Assembly (NCBI RefSeq): GCF_008369935.1
Contig: NZ_VTUZ01000030.1
Coordinates: 62,001-126,000, forward strand
Length of the DNA: 64,000 nt
Reading direction: 5' to 3'
DNA from: Paraburkholderia panacisoli
GTDB taxonomy: Bacteria > Pseudomonadota > Gammaproteobacteria > Burkholderiales > Burkholderiaceae
Position numbers and translations under genes: made by a program. The notes beneath the pieces were generated by a model. That model ran no database searches, was not told where the DNA came from, and saw only the letters and a list, made by a program, of their open reading frames with translations. This document shows positions 9,494 to 18,410 of this stretch, piece after piece (position 1 is the first letter of the stretch; each line of letters opens with the position of its first letter).

Positions 9494-10927
9494 TTACAGA
9501 CGCACGGTTACACACTTGACCTGCGTGTAGTTGTACAAAGCCTCAATACCTTTCTCACGCCCGTAGCCACTGAGCTTGTAGCCGCCCAAAGGCGTCTCCA
9601 CACCGCCCGCCATATACTCGTTGACGTAGATCTGACCGGCTTCGAGGCGTGCCGCCACGCGGTGGGCGCGTGCCAGATCTCGTGTCCAGATGCCCGCTGC
9701 GAGACCGAAATCGCAATCATTGGCTATAGCCACTGCCTCGTCCTCACCGTCGAACGGGATAACACACGCAACCGGACCAAAGATCTCCTCGCGGGCGATA
9801 CGCATCTTGTTGGTAACGCCCGTATAAAGAGTTGGGGTGACATACCAACCACCCTGCAACTCAGTTGCGTCGGGAAGATTACCTCCAACAGCTGCCACCG
9901 CGCCCTCCTCCTGCGCTACATCAAAGTACTCCCGTACCTTGTCGTATTGTTGGCGGGTCGTCATCGGGCCAACGGAAGCATCGGGCCCGGAGCCGATTTT
10001 GAGATTGCGCATCGCGCCGGCCATAGCCTCGACAAAAGCGTCATGGATGGATCGCTCCACAAGCACGCGCGTCCCGGCTACGCACGCCTGTCCAGCGTTG
10101 AAGACAAAGCCGCGCAGGGCCCCGGGCACGGCTTGGACCAGATCTGCGTCGGCGAACACCACGTCGGGTGACTTGCCACCCAACTCAAGCGTCAGCGGGA
10201 TGAGCCGCTCTGCAGCGACACGAGCGACTTCGCGCCCCCCACGTACGGAGCCGGTAAAGGCGACTTTGCGCACATCGCGATGTTCCACCAGCGCTGCGCC
10301 GACTTCTGGACCGGTTCCGGTCACTACGTTGAGCACGCCGGGCGGCAAGCCGCATTGCTCAACCGCCATGCGAGCCAGGCGTAGCAGGGTCGTGGACGTC
10401 ACCTCCGAGGGTTTGGCCACTACTGTATTGCCCGACGCCAGCGCAGGCGCGATGGCGCGGCCGGCCTGGTTAAGTGGCAAGTTCCACGGCAGAATCGTCG
10501 CGACTACGCCGAACGGCTCACGCCGCGTGTATGAATGGTATCCAGCCCCTAAGTCAATCGTCTCGCCTTGAAGTGCGTTCACCAAGCCGCCATAGAACTC
10601 GAAATACTGAGCGGTATTCTCCATTTCTATAGCTACTTGCGTCGGCGGCTTGCCGGTCTCCTCGCGTTCCAGTTCGCCCAATTCGCCTGCATGCGCGCGG
10701 ATAAGCGCGGCCATGCGGGTGAGCACGCGGCCACGCTCTGCCGGGCGCACGTCCCGCCAGCTAGGCAGCGCACGCTTACTCGCTGCGACTGCCAAATCAA
10801 CATCTCGAGCATCGCCCCGTGCCACAGCGGCGACCTTCTCGCCAGTGGCTGGGTTAAAGACATCCATATACTGCGCCGTACCAGGGGGGACGGACACACC
10901 GTCAATGAAGTGTTGCTCATGTCTCAC
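9494..10927 (-). CDS. NAD(P)-dependent aldehyde dehydrogenase
   Basis: A 477-aa member of the ALDH superfamily that oxidises an aldehyde to a carboxylate. Key residues are visible: Asn149 in PWNLP, Lys172 in KPSE for cofactor binding, Glu248 in LELGGKSP as general base and Cys282 in FNAGQACVAGT as nucleophile. It starts with GTG at 10927, preceded by a GGAG ribosome binding site ten bases upstream. It follows the GMC oxidoreductase after 28 bases, so the two are probably one transcript that oxidises an alcohol in two steps. Length and motifs fit betaine-aldehyde/gamma-aminobutyraldehyde-like ALDHs; the true substrate is unknown. Confidence 0.92.
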   Translation of the reverse strand: MRHEQHFIDGVSVPPGTAQYMDVFNPATGEKVAAVARGDARDVDLAVAASKRALPSWRDVRPAERGRVLTRMAALIRAHAGELGELEREETGKPPTQVAIEMENTAQYFEFYGGLVNALQGETIDLGAGYHSYTRREPFGVVATILPWNLPLNQAGRAIAPALASGNTVVAKPSEVTSTTLLRLARMAVEQCGLPPGVLNVVTGTGPEVGAALVEHRDVRKVAFTGSVRGGREVARVAAERLIPLTLELGGKSPDVVFADADLVQAVPGALRGFVFNAGQACVAGTRVLVERSIHDAFVEAMAGAMRNLKIGSGPDASVGPMTTRQQYDKVREYFDVAQEEGAVAAVGGNLPDATELQGGWYVTPTLYTGVTNKMRIAREEIFGPVACVIPFDGEDEAVAIANDCDFGLAAGIWTRDLARAHRVAARLEAGQIYVNEYMAGGVETPLGGYKLSGYGREKGIEALYNYTQVKCVTVRL

Positions 10928-10955
10928 AATCTAAATCTCCGTGTTCAGAATCCAA

Positions 10956-12596
10956 TTAGGCGGCCAGTTCATCTTCGCGGATCATATCCGCAGCTTTCTC
11001 CGCGATCATTATGGTCGGCCCGTTAGTGTTGCCGCCGACCAGAGTTGGCATGATCGAAGCGTCAACGACGCGCAGCCGTCGTATGCCGCGCACACGCAAG
11101 CGACTGTCAACAACTGCATCCGCATCGCATCCCATTTTGCACGTGCCTACTGGGTGATATAGCGACTGGGCAGTGCGTCTCAGAAACTCGATGGTTTGCT
11201 CTTCGGTACGCTCTTCGGTGTCGGGCGAGTGCTCGCGCACAATGGAATCGCGCAAGGGTGCAGTACGTGCAATATCGCGGGCGAACTGTAAAGCATGCAA
11301 TGCGCACTGCACGTCACGCGGGTCGCTCAGATAGTTCGGGCGAATCGCAGGCACATCGCGCGCAGACGCTCCCCTCAGTCCCACCGAACCTCGCGAGCGA
11401 GGGCGCAACTGCATCGAGGCGATCTGTATGCCTGGGAACGGATGCACACGCAGCTTGGTGCTCTCGAAAGTAAAACTCCACGGCCGGAAGCTAATCTGCA
11501 TATCAGGTCTGTCGAGGTCGGGGCGGCTACGAACAAACGCCAGCGCGTGGGACGTGCCCATTGCTAGCGGACCGCCACGTGTCGCCAGATATTGTATGCC
11601 GCGCATGTACTTGCGCCAGCCCGAGAGCGTCGCATTCATTGACATGCCCGCTTTGACTTCATAACCGACATTGACGGCCAGATGATCCTGCAGATTCTTG
11701 CCGACGCCGGGCACGTCTGCTTGCACCGAAAGCCCGCGCGCGCGAAGCTCTTCGGCAGGTCCAATGCCAGACAGCATGAGCAACTGCGGGCTCCCAACTG
11801 CACCACAGCTAATCACCGTCTCGCGCGCTGCAAAGGCACGAAACAGGGCACCGTCGCGCTCATACAGCACACCAATCACTTCATTGCGGATTAACAGCAG
11901 GCGATGCGCCAGACAACGATCGCGCACTGTCAGGTTTGGCCTCGTACGTGCCGGCCCCAGGTAGGCACGAGCAGCGGAGCATCGGATGCCGCGCGCTATG
12001 GTGTGCTGACTGTAGCCCACGCCTTCTTGCTGTTTTCCGTTGAAATCCGGGTTGAGGGGAACTCCCAATCCGGCTGTGGCTTCGATAAATTGTTGCGTTA
12101 CCGGATGCCTGTAGGCACCCCGGGAAACTTGAAGAGGGCCACCGACGCCGCGCCAGTCATCGCCTCCATCCAGATTATTCTCCATACGCTTGAAGTACGG
12201 CAGGACGTCCGCGTAAGCCCATCCGTGATTTCCCGCAGCAGCCCAATCGTCGTAGTCGCGAGCGTTTCCACGCACATGCTGCATGCCATTAATGGCACTC
12301 GAGCCACCCACGATCTTGCCTCGCGGCCAGTAGATCTCACGGCCATCCAAGTCCGCCACTGGCTCACTAGATGATTTCCAGTTCACACTTGAATTCTGGA
12401 ACAAAAACGGCAATCCGGCTGGAGCACGAACCCAGAAGGTTTCAACGTCCGAGCCAGCCTCCAGCAGCAACACTTTGCACGCTGGATCAACTGACAGCCG
12501 GTTGGCAAGCACACATCCAGCAGATCCTGCACCAACGATAATGTAGTCAAATCGCTCGGGTGCTCTATCAGTAATCGGTTCAACTACACTCATCAC
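10956..12596 (-). CDS. GMC-family FAD-dependent alcohol dehydrogenase (choline dehydrogenase-like)
   Basis: A 546-aa glucose-methanol-choline oxidoreductase. The N-terminal Rossmann motif YIIVGAGSAGCVLANRLS binds FAD, followed by the GMC signature GGSSAINGMQHVRGN. The C-terminal active-site region reads SLYHPVGTCKMG, with the catalytic His, and GGNTNGPTIMIAEKAADMI. Relatives include choline dehydrogenase and AlkJ-type membrane-associated alcohol dehydrogenases that pass electrons to the quinone pool. It is the first gene of a minus-strand pair with the aldehyde dehydrogenase. The long divergent space upstream (12597 onward) probably holds the promoter. Intact. Confidence 0.9.
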   Translation of the reverse strand: MMSVVEPITDRAPERFDYIIVGAGSAGCVLANRLSVDPACKVLLLEAGSDVETFWVRAPAGLPFLFQNSSVNWKSSSEPVADLDGREIYWPRGKIVGGSSAINGMQHVRGNARDYDDWAAAGNHGWAYADVLPYFKRMENNLDGGDDWRGVGGPLQVSRGAYRHPVTQQFIEATAGLGVPLNPDFNGKQQEGVGYSQHTIARGIRCSAARAYLGPARTRPNLTVRDRCLAHRLLLIRNEVIGVLYERDGALFRAFAARETVISCGAVGSPQLLMLSGIGPAEELRARGLSVQADVPGVGKNLQDHLAVNVGYEVKAGMSMNATLSGWRKYMRGIQYLATRGGPLAMGTSHALAFVRSRPDLDRPDMQISFRPWSFTFESTKLRVHPFPGIQIASMQLRPRSRGSVGLRGASARDVPAIRPNYLSDPRDVQCALHALQFARDIARTAPLRDSIVREHSPDTEERTEEQTIEFLRRTAQSLYHPVGTCKMGCDADAVVDSRLRVRGIRRLRVVDASIMPTLVGGNTNGPTIMIAEKAADMIREDELAA

Positions 12597-13690
12597 ATTC
12601 CGGCCTCTTGCCTATTCGTCCCCATGGGTTCCTCGTGTCATAACAGACCAATGCCTCATTCGGTACTGGCCGGGCCGCCGCACAGGCGCTTCGTTATACG
12701 ACCACACGTTAAGCCCGAGTCGCTTTTTAGACAAATAACATTTTCTACGTGTTCGCTTAACATTTTTTAACCGAAGCCGATCCACACAACTGGCCGATGC
12801 CTGACCGAGACCGTTGCAACGATGCCTCCCGGGAAATCCCTATCGTATTGGTGCTTCGAGCAGTTCCGAGTACGCCCCGTCGTTGCGGCTTCCGTCCGAC
12901 ACCAATTCTCCATGGTTGGCTGCGTCTCCACAGACGCGCTTCACGCTTGAGAATAAGTCAAGCAAGGTTCTATAAAAACTCGCTTGTGGGCCATCGAGGT
13001 TAGGTCCTAGAGTTCACGCCATGGTCGCAAGGATGCGGTATAGGTTAGGGTGGTTCTGGCGTTCGGCTTCCGAAGGCGATAGCTCCCCGTCACCCATTGC
13101 GAAGCTGAATGCAGGTAAAGTCCCGTGCGGCACTTTTACTATGCCAATCGCAATTCCGTCTATAAACACGGTCCGACGAGTGAGTCGTTTGCTGGCGTCG
13201 CAGCGATAGGAGTCGCAACACGTAAGCGCAAGCACAGGCGACCGACATCGATCGGTGAGGTGCTGAATTTCGTATACTCGCCGACCCGATCGTACTGCAC
13301 AGTTCGGTCAACGCAAGGACCGCAATGATCCTGCGGAGGTTGAAACTGACGCGGACGTATCCGGACATCCACGATGTCTTCCAGAAGGGAAATCGTGGCA
13401 ATTGTGAAACGTTCAGTAAACCTGCTGTGTGCGGAGCTCCGGCGTTTGCGCGCCACGTCAAGCGCATTGGCAATGAAGATGCAGCTAACTGCCCCATGAT
13501 CGACGCCTCGTACGCCGGGCACATCGCACCGGCTTCCGATGGCTTGCTGGTCGAGCGACTGCTAGACACAGAGAAGAGCATAGCCGAGACAACAACTGCC
13601 AATGGATCGGTCGCCGTGCAATTGATTAAGAAAGTCGCTGAGACAGGCAACAACATATCACTCAAGCAGCCCACCCACTGAACTGGCCTA
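12597..13690. other. Intergenic stretch, one doubtful ORF
   Basis: No gene is recognised with confidence in this 1.1 kb. A plus-strand frame at 13325-13681 (118 aa, ending AETGNNISLKQPTH) reads plausibly but matches no family I know and has a mixed third-position base preference. The overlapping minus-strand frame is Ser-rich and looks like a shadow. It could be a remnant of a lost gene. The promoter of the GMC oxidoreductase should lie in the first 200 bases. Confidence 0.3.
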
Positions 13691-13760
13691 GGGATTGATG
13701 CGCGATTCTACAGATCGAATTGACGGCTGGCGTGCTATTGCTGAAAAAACAGACGGTCTA

Positions 13761-14400
13761 CTAGGGCCGGCGAACATTTCCCAAAACCACCTTTTCGTAC
13801 AGAACGAAATAGCACAGCCTCGCGCTCCCCGACGTGGCGTCTTCGCGAAGCAGCGCAAAGCGTTGCGTACGGCGCACGTTGCCAGACGGGTCGGTCTCCG
13901 TGACCGCCAGATGATCGGCATTGGAGTCGATTCCGACTACGCCGTACTGCGCGTCCAGCGTGACGCGGCGCGCCGGCGCGTGATCGAAAGACACAAAGGC
14001 GCGCCAGTGCCGTCCGTCCCAGTGCAGACGGCAGCTCAGGGCGGCATTCGCAGCCAGTGCCTCATCCAGCGCTGCACGGTCGTGGTTGAATGTCACGCCG
14101 TTGATGACGAGATGTTTCCGGTCCCCTGTTACGCAGGCAATCGGGCACACGGACCTTGAACTGGTAATGACCATCTGCCGTTTGCCGCAGCTGGCAAAGC
14201 TGGTTTCCCGCCGTCTCGTCCTTCGAACGGACAAAAATGGACCTGATGCGAGCGGCTCTCCTGCCAGGCAAGCAGCCACGCATCGTGGTCCCTGAACCCC
14301 GCCAGCGCGAGGTGATGCTGCTGACCGAACAGCCTGCGTCTTCCGATGACCGCGGCAAGCACCATCGCGGCTTCGGCGTTGAATTCCATGAAGCAGAATG
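13761..14400 (-). pseudogene. IS607-type tnpB remnant
   Basis: Pieces of a TnpB protein are readable in three minus-strand frames: RRLFGQQHHLALAGF, then KDETAGNQL, then ALSCRLHWDGRHWRAFVSF and GVVGIDSNADHLAVTETD, which is the RuvC-I block. They match the intact TnpB near 31 kb almost phrase by phrase. The copy lacks both ends and has at least two frameshifts, and the reading stops soon after REDATSG. It records an earlier insertion of the same type of element. Confidence 0.8.
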
Positions 14401-14728
14401 CGGTGTGCGCAATCGGGAAACGCGCAAGACAAAGAATGCATGAGACGCAGCGCGGTCAGATGCTAACTGCCATCGACGTAAGGACGAATATCCACGCGGC
14501 GGCCGCCGCAATGGCCCATCGCAAGGATGGGACAATGCGTTCGCCGATGCCGCGTATCGGAGCGCCGAGGACCGAAGCGTAGTTAGTGAGCTGCGGTGAT
14601 GACATGGACACCGAGGACGGCAGACAACCAGACCTGGGCGCTTGCGTTGTAGTGATGCGCGAATCACCGGCCATTGAATGCGTCGGGATCGGGATCGAAT
14701 CTGCAAGCATCTGCCACCTACGTGCGAA

Positions 14729-15637
14729 TCAATCCCGTATCATTTGTGACGACGGGGTCTGTGCCTGCTCTATCAGCCAGGCCCTGAATTGACGGAAAGC
14801 TGGGTTGTGTGAGCGATCCCTTGGGTACACCAGGTAATAGGTGAACTCTCCTCGATCGAGCACGGGGTCAAGCGGCTCGATCAATCGCCCAGCCGCAAGG
14901 TCGTCCGCGACCAGGACCCGTTGCGCCATCACGACACCCTGCCCTTCAAGTGCTGCCTGGTAGGCCAGCACGGAACTCGAATATTTCTGTCCGGCATAAG
15001 GGTCGATTCCATCCAACCCGGCGGCCTTCAACCAGAGCATCCAATCATCCGGGCGCGCAAGGGAATGCAGCAGCGACAGATTCTTTAAATCCGCTCCGCT
15101 TCGAAAGTTCATGCGATCCCGATAGCTTGGTGTACACATAGGGGACAGTTCATTGTCAACAAGTCTGTCCATTTCATAATTAGGCCATTTACCGTCGCCG
15201 AGGCGAATCGCGCCATCGATATCCTCGTGTTCGAAATCCATCTCCTCCGGCGAAGTAGTGATCCTCACTTCCATGTGCGGGTGGAGCGATTGGAAACTCG
15301 ACAGACGGGGGATAAGCAATTTCATGGCAAACGTGGTGTAGGCACGGATCTTCAATACTTCAGGGCCGCGCGCCCCAGTGAGCTTCTCGGTCGCTTCGCG
15401 GATCCCCCTAAAATGTACCGTAATCGCAGAAAAGTATTGCTCACCTGCGGCCGTTAGAAGGACGGCCCGCGGTTCACGCCGGAACAACTTCAGTCCACGG
15501 TGGTCCTCGAGCAGCTGGACCTGCCGGCTGACAGCACCGGAAGTCACAGACAATTCTTCGGCAGCCTTGCGGATACTCTTCAGACGGGCTGCCGCCTCGA
15601 ATGCGCGAAGAGGATTTAAAGGTGGAAGCCGCGTCAT
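14729..15637 (-). CDS. LysR-family regulator, GcvA-like
   Basis: A transcription factor of about 302 aa starting MTRLPPLNPLRAFEAAARLKS, the typical opening of the GcvA/AmpR subgroup. The winged HTH includes SIRKAAEELSVTSGAVSRQV (about residues 22-41), followed by the dimerisation helix. The effector-binding domain includes LKIRAYTTFAMKLLIPRL and the C-terminal YYLVYPRDRSHNPAFRQFRAWL. An in-frame ATG at 15778 would add 47 residues without family support, so I prefer 15637. Its target is unknown; the nearest divergent gene is egtB-egtD, about 440 bases away. Confidence 0.85.
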   Translation of the reverse strand: MTRLPPLNPLRAFEAAARLKSIRKAAEELSVTSGAVSRQVQLLEDHRGLKLFRREPRAVLLTAAGEQYFSAITVHFRGIREATEKLTGARGPEVLKIRAYTTFAMKLLIPRLSSFQSLHPHMEVRITTSPEEMDFEHEDIDGAIRLGDGKWPNYEMDRLVDNELSPMCTPSYRDRMNFRSGADLKNLSLLHSLARPDDWMLWLKAAGLDGIDPYAGQKYSSSVLAYQAALEGQGVVMAQRVLVADDLAAGRLIEPLDPVLDRGEFTYYLVYPRDRSHNPAFRQFRAWLIEQAQTPSSQMIRD

Positions 15638-15922
15638 TTCATAATATGTTGTTATGTTTGAGTTCCAGTCAACGGTGACCGCGAGTTCCCCGAAACCTCG
15701 ACTCAAGGTTTTCCTCGCTCTGCCGGTCGGAACGGTAGAAAGTATCACATCGAATACCATGCCGGCCCATTCGGACAATTTCGTAGCCCGCGCTGTGACG
15801 GGCCGCCCATTGTTCGTCTAGGCTGAGTTCTGTTTTCGTCAGACCCAACTATATCCGGATAGCCAATCTGGCTACCATCCGATAGGGTTGGGGTACTCCT
15901 CCCTGTCTGCCCGTTTCGTCGC

Positions 15923-15953
15923 AGGCACGGCTTCGCCCGTGCCTATTTTTTTT
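15923..15953 (+). terminator. Strong intrinsic terminator in the egtB-egtD leader
   Basis: AGGCACGG and CCGTGCCT form a perfect 8-bp stem around a six-base loop (15923-15944), followed by a run of eight T (15946-15953). No plus-strand gene ends nearby. The structure sits about 125 bases before the EgtB-EgtD start codon. It may end a small leader RNA or act as an attenuator, or it may insulate the gene from upstream transcription. Confidence 0.75.
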
Positions 15954-16078
15954 ACCTTTCCGTCCGGACTGAAAGCAACTAGAGCAAGGCGACCGGCGAC
16001 ACATCTGCTGCGTTCTCCTGTAACCGGGAGTGCGGCTCCCGCCGCTCTCCGTTGCGCCCGTCATCAGGAAATCTTTCC

Positions 16079-18229
16079 ATGAATCCGAACATTAGTGAAC
16101 GGCTGAATCCCGTCGGCCGCGACGATTTACTCCAGCAATACCTGCAGTTGCGCGGCCGAACTGAGAGCCTCGTCGCAACGCTGGGACACGAAGATATGGT
16201 GGTTCAGTCCATGCCGGACGCGAGTCCTGCGAAATGGCATCTGGCACATACGACATGGTTTTTCGAAACATTTCTGCTCATGAATGGATCGGAAATCTAT
16301 AAAGTCTACGATCCAATCTATGGCTATCTCTTCAACTCGTACTATGAGTCGTTGGGACCGCGGCAACCTAGGCCCAAGCGCGGACTAATGACCCGCCCGT
16401 CAGTTGAACACGTAATGAGCTATCGGCACTATGTCGATAGCCATATGCGCGTGTTGCTGCGCTCCGGCCTGTCGCCGGAGGTCGAATCCCTGGTTCGCCT
16501 TGGAATCGCGCACGAAGAACAACACCAGGAATTGTTGCTTATGGATGTCTTGCATCTATTCGCACAGTCGCCACTTAAACCACCTTACGACTTATGCTGG
16601 ACGCCCGACTCTGCGGGTCGAACGGGCCGGTTCCTGCGAGCTCAGGGTGGTTTGACCGAGATTGGAAACGCGTCGGATCCAACCGAATTCGCCTTTGACA
16701 ATGAGCGACCAAAACACCGGGTGTGGACCGAATCGTTCGAGATAGCAGATCGCCTCGTCACCAATGGCGAGTGGCTTGCTTTCATGAACGCGGATGGTTA
16801 CAGGCGTCCGGAGCTTTGGCTTTCAGATGGATGGGCACGGGCGCAAGCCGAGTCGTGGGAATCCCCACTCTACTGGGAACGGGCGAACGGAGGTTGGTCA
16901 TGTATGACATTGGCGGGGATGCGCCCTATTGTCGAGGCAGCCCCCGTTACGCACATCAGCTACTACGAAGCTACTGCGTATGCACAATGGGCCGGCGCAC
17001 GCTTGCCGACCGAGGCAGAGTGGGAAATCAGCGCGCGCAACGGTCTCCTGGAACAGGTGGACGACGTAGCGTGGCAATGGACGCAAAGCGCCTATAGCCC
17101 GTATCCCGGTTTCCGCGCATCGGCTGATGCGGTTGGAGAGTACAACGGCAAATTCATGGCCAGCCAGATGGTACTGCGCGGCGGAGCAAGCGTGACACCT
17201 GCGAGCCACTCGCGCGATACCTATCGAAACTTCTTCTATCCGCACCAGCGGTGGATGTTTTCCGGCGTTCGTCTGGCTCGCGACGCATCCGACGTGAAGG
17301 GTCCGTTTGCTGGGTTTGAGGGATTTGCCGCCGAAGTGGTTGCTGGCTTGTCTGTCAAACACAAGACACTGTCGCCGAAATACTTTTACGACGCTGCCGG
17401 TTCGGCGCTTTTCGAAGAAATCTGCCGGACGCCAGAGTACTATCCAACACGCGCTGAGACCGCACTGCTGCAACAGATAATGGGCCAGATTGTTGGCCTG
17501 ATACCGTCGGACACTGTATTGGTCGAGTTTGGCAGCGGAGCGAGCGAGAAAACACAACTAATCCTCGACTCGGCACCGCAGATTAGCGCTTACGTCCCCA
17601 TTGACATTAGCGCCGATGCGCTGGCCGCAGCTGTTGCGCGCCTTAACCAAAACTATCCTAACCTGATCGTCGCACCTTCAGTGGACGACTTCACGCGCGC
17701 CATGACGCTGCCGTCGATCGCACAGGGTCGCCCCAAAGTCGGCTTCTTTCCGGGGTCGACAATAGGCAATTTCACGCGCGATCAGGCCGTAACGTTTCTT
17801 CGAACGGCCCGCCGCCTGTTGGGAGACGATGCCTTGATGATAGTGGGCGCAGATCTGGTCAAGGACGAAGCCACGCTCCTCGCCGCCTACAACGACGCGG
17901 CAGGTGTCACCGCCAGTTTCAACAAGAACCTCCTGACCCGTATCAATCGCGAGCTCCTCGGCAACTTCAACCTGGACGCCTTCGACCATCTCGCCGTCTG
18001 GAATCGTGAGCAACTTCGAATTGAAATGAACCTGGTCAGTCGCGTCGACCAGGTAGTCAATGCGGCCGGCAGGACGTTCGCGTTCAAAAAAGGCGAGTTT
18101 TTGCACACTGAGAACTCACACAAGTTCACCACCGACTCCTTCGCCAGCCTTGCCTCCGATGCCGGCTGGACAGCCGGACGAACGTGGACCAGCGATGCAC
18201 CCGAGTTCGGGGTATTCGTGTTGATGTAG
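16079..18229 (+). CDS. Fused EgtB-EgtD ergothioneine biosynthesis enzyme
   Basis: A 716-aa fusion of two enzymes that are usually separate. Residues 1-400 are EgtB: a DinB-like part with iron ligands in WHLAHT (His54 or His57) and HEEQHQ (His145, His149), then an FGE-sulfatase-like part with RLPTEAEWE (309-317) and RNFFYPHQRWMFSGVRLA (383-400). Residues 412-716 are EgtD, with the SAM-binding block EFGSGASEKT (483-492) and FFPGSTIGNF. EgtD trimethylates histidine to hercynine; EgtB adds the sulfur donor by O2-dependent C-S bond formation. The start at 16079 fits both domain limits. Downstream lie icd and, further on, a gamma-glutamylcyclotransferase. No EgtC, EgtE or EgtA is in the window. Confidence 0.93.
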   Translation: MNPNISERLNPVGRDDLLQQYLQLRGRTESLVATLGHEDMVVQSMPDASPAKWHLAHTTWFFETFLLMNGSEIYKVYDPIYGYLFNSYYESLGPRQPRPKRGLMTRPSVEHVMSYRHYVDSHMRVLLRSGLSPEVESLVRLGIAHEEQHQELLLMDVLHLFAQSPLKPPYDLCWTPDSAGRTGRFLRAQGGLTEIGNASDPTEFAFDNERPKHRVWTESFEIADRLVTNGEWLAFMNADGYRRPELWLSDGWARAQAESWESPLYWERANGGWSCMTLAGMRPIVEAAPVTHISYYEATAYAQWAGARLPTEAEWEISARNGLLEQVDDVAWQWTQSAYSPYPGFRASADAVGEYNGKFMASQMVLRGGASVTPASHSRDTYRNFFYPHQRWMFSGVRLARDASDVKGPFAGFEGFAAEVVAGLSVKHKTLSPKYFYDAAGSALFEEICRTPEYYPTRAETALLQQIMGQIVGLIPSDTVLVEFGSGASEKTQLILDSAPQISAYVPIDISADALAAAVARLNQNYPNLIVAPSVDDFTRAMTLPSIAQGRPKVGFFPGSTIGNFTRDQAVTFLRTARRLLGDDALMIVGADLVKDEATLLAAYNDAAGVTASFNKNLLTRINRELLGNFNLDAFDHLAVWNREQLRIEMNLVSRVDQVVNAAGRTFAFKKGEFLHTENSHKFTTDSFASLASDAGWTAGRTWTSDAPEFGVFVLM

Positions 18230-18311
18230 GCCGAATTTTAAGATCAGGCTCGGTAGACGCCACGCAAAGCACGCTGAGTCGCTTACGCGCTGCCGCAAGC
18301 TAGCGTCGAGC

Positions 18312-18337
18312 CCCTTCGTCGCTTCCGCGGCGAAGGG
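18312..18337. repeat. 11-bp stem-loop between egtB-egtD and icd
   Basis: CCCTTCGTCGC at 18312-18322 pairs with GCGGCGAAGGG at 18327-18337 through a four-base loop, with one G-T wobble. There is no T-tract. It could stabilise the 3' end of the egtB-egtD mRNA or be part of the icd leader. Confidence 0.5.
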
Positions 18338-18410
18338 ATTCCGATCGCAGAGCCGTTCGAAGAATGAACCAAAGCGAGCCGTCTCCCACATAACGCTTTC
18401 GGAGTTCCCA

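Noticed and set aside
13090..13674. 194-aa minus-strand frame in the 13-kb gap
   Set aside because: Ser/Ala-rich, no recognisable domain, and overlapped by an equally plausible plus-strand frame; neither is supported.
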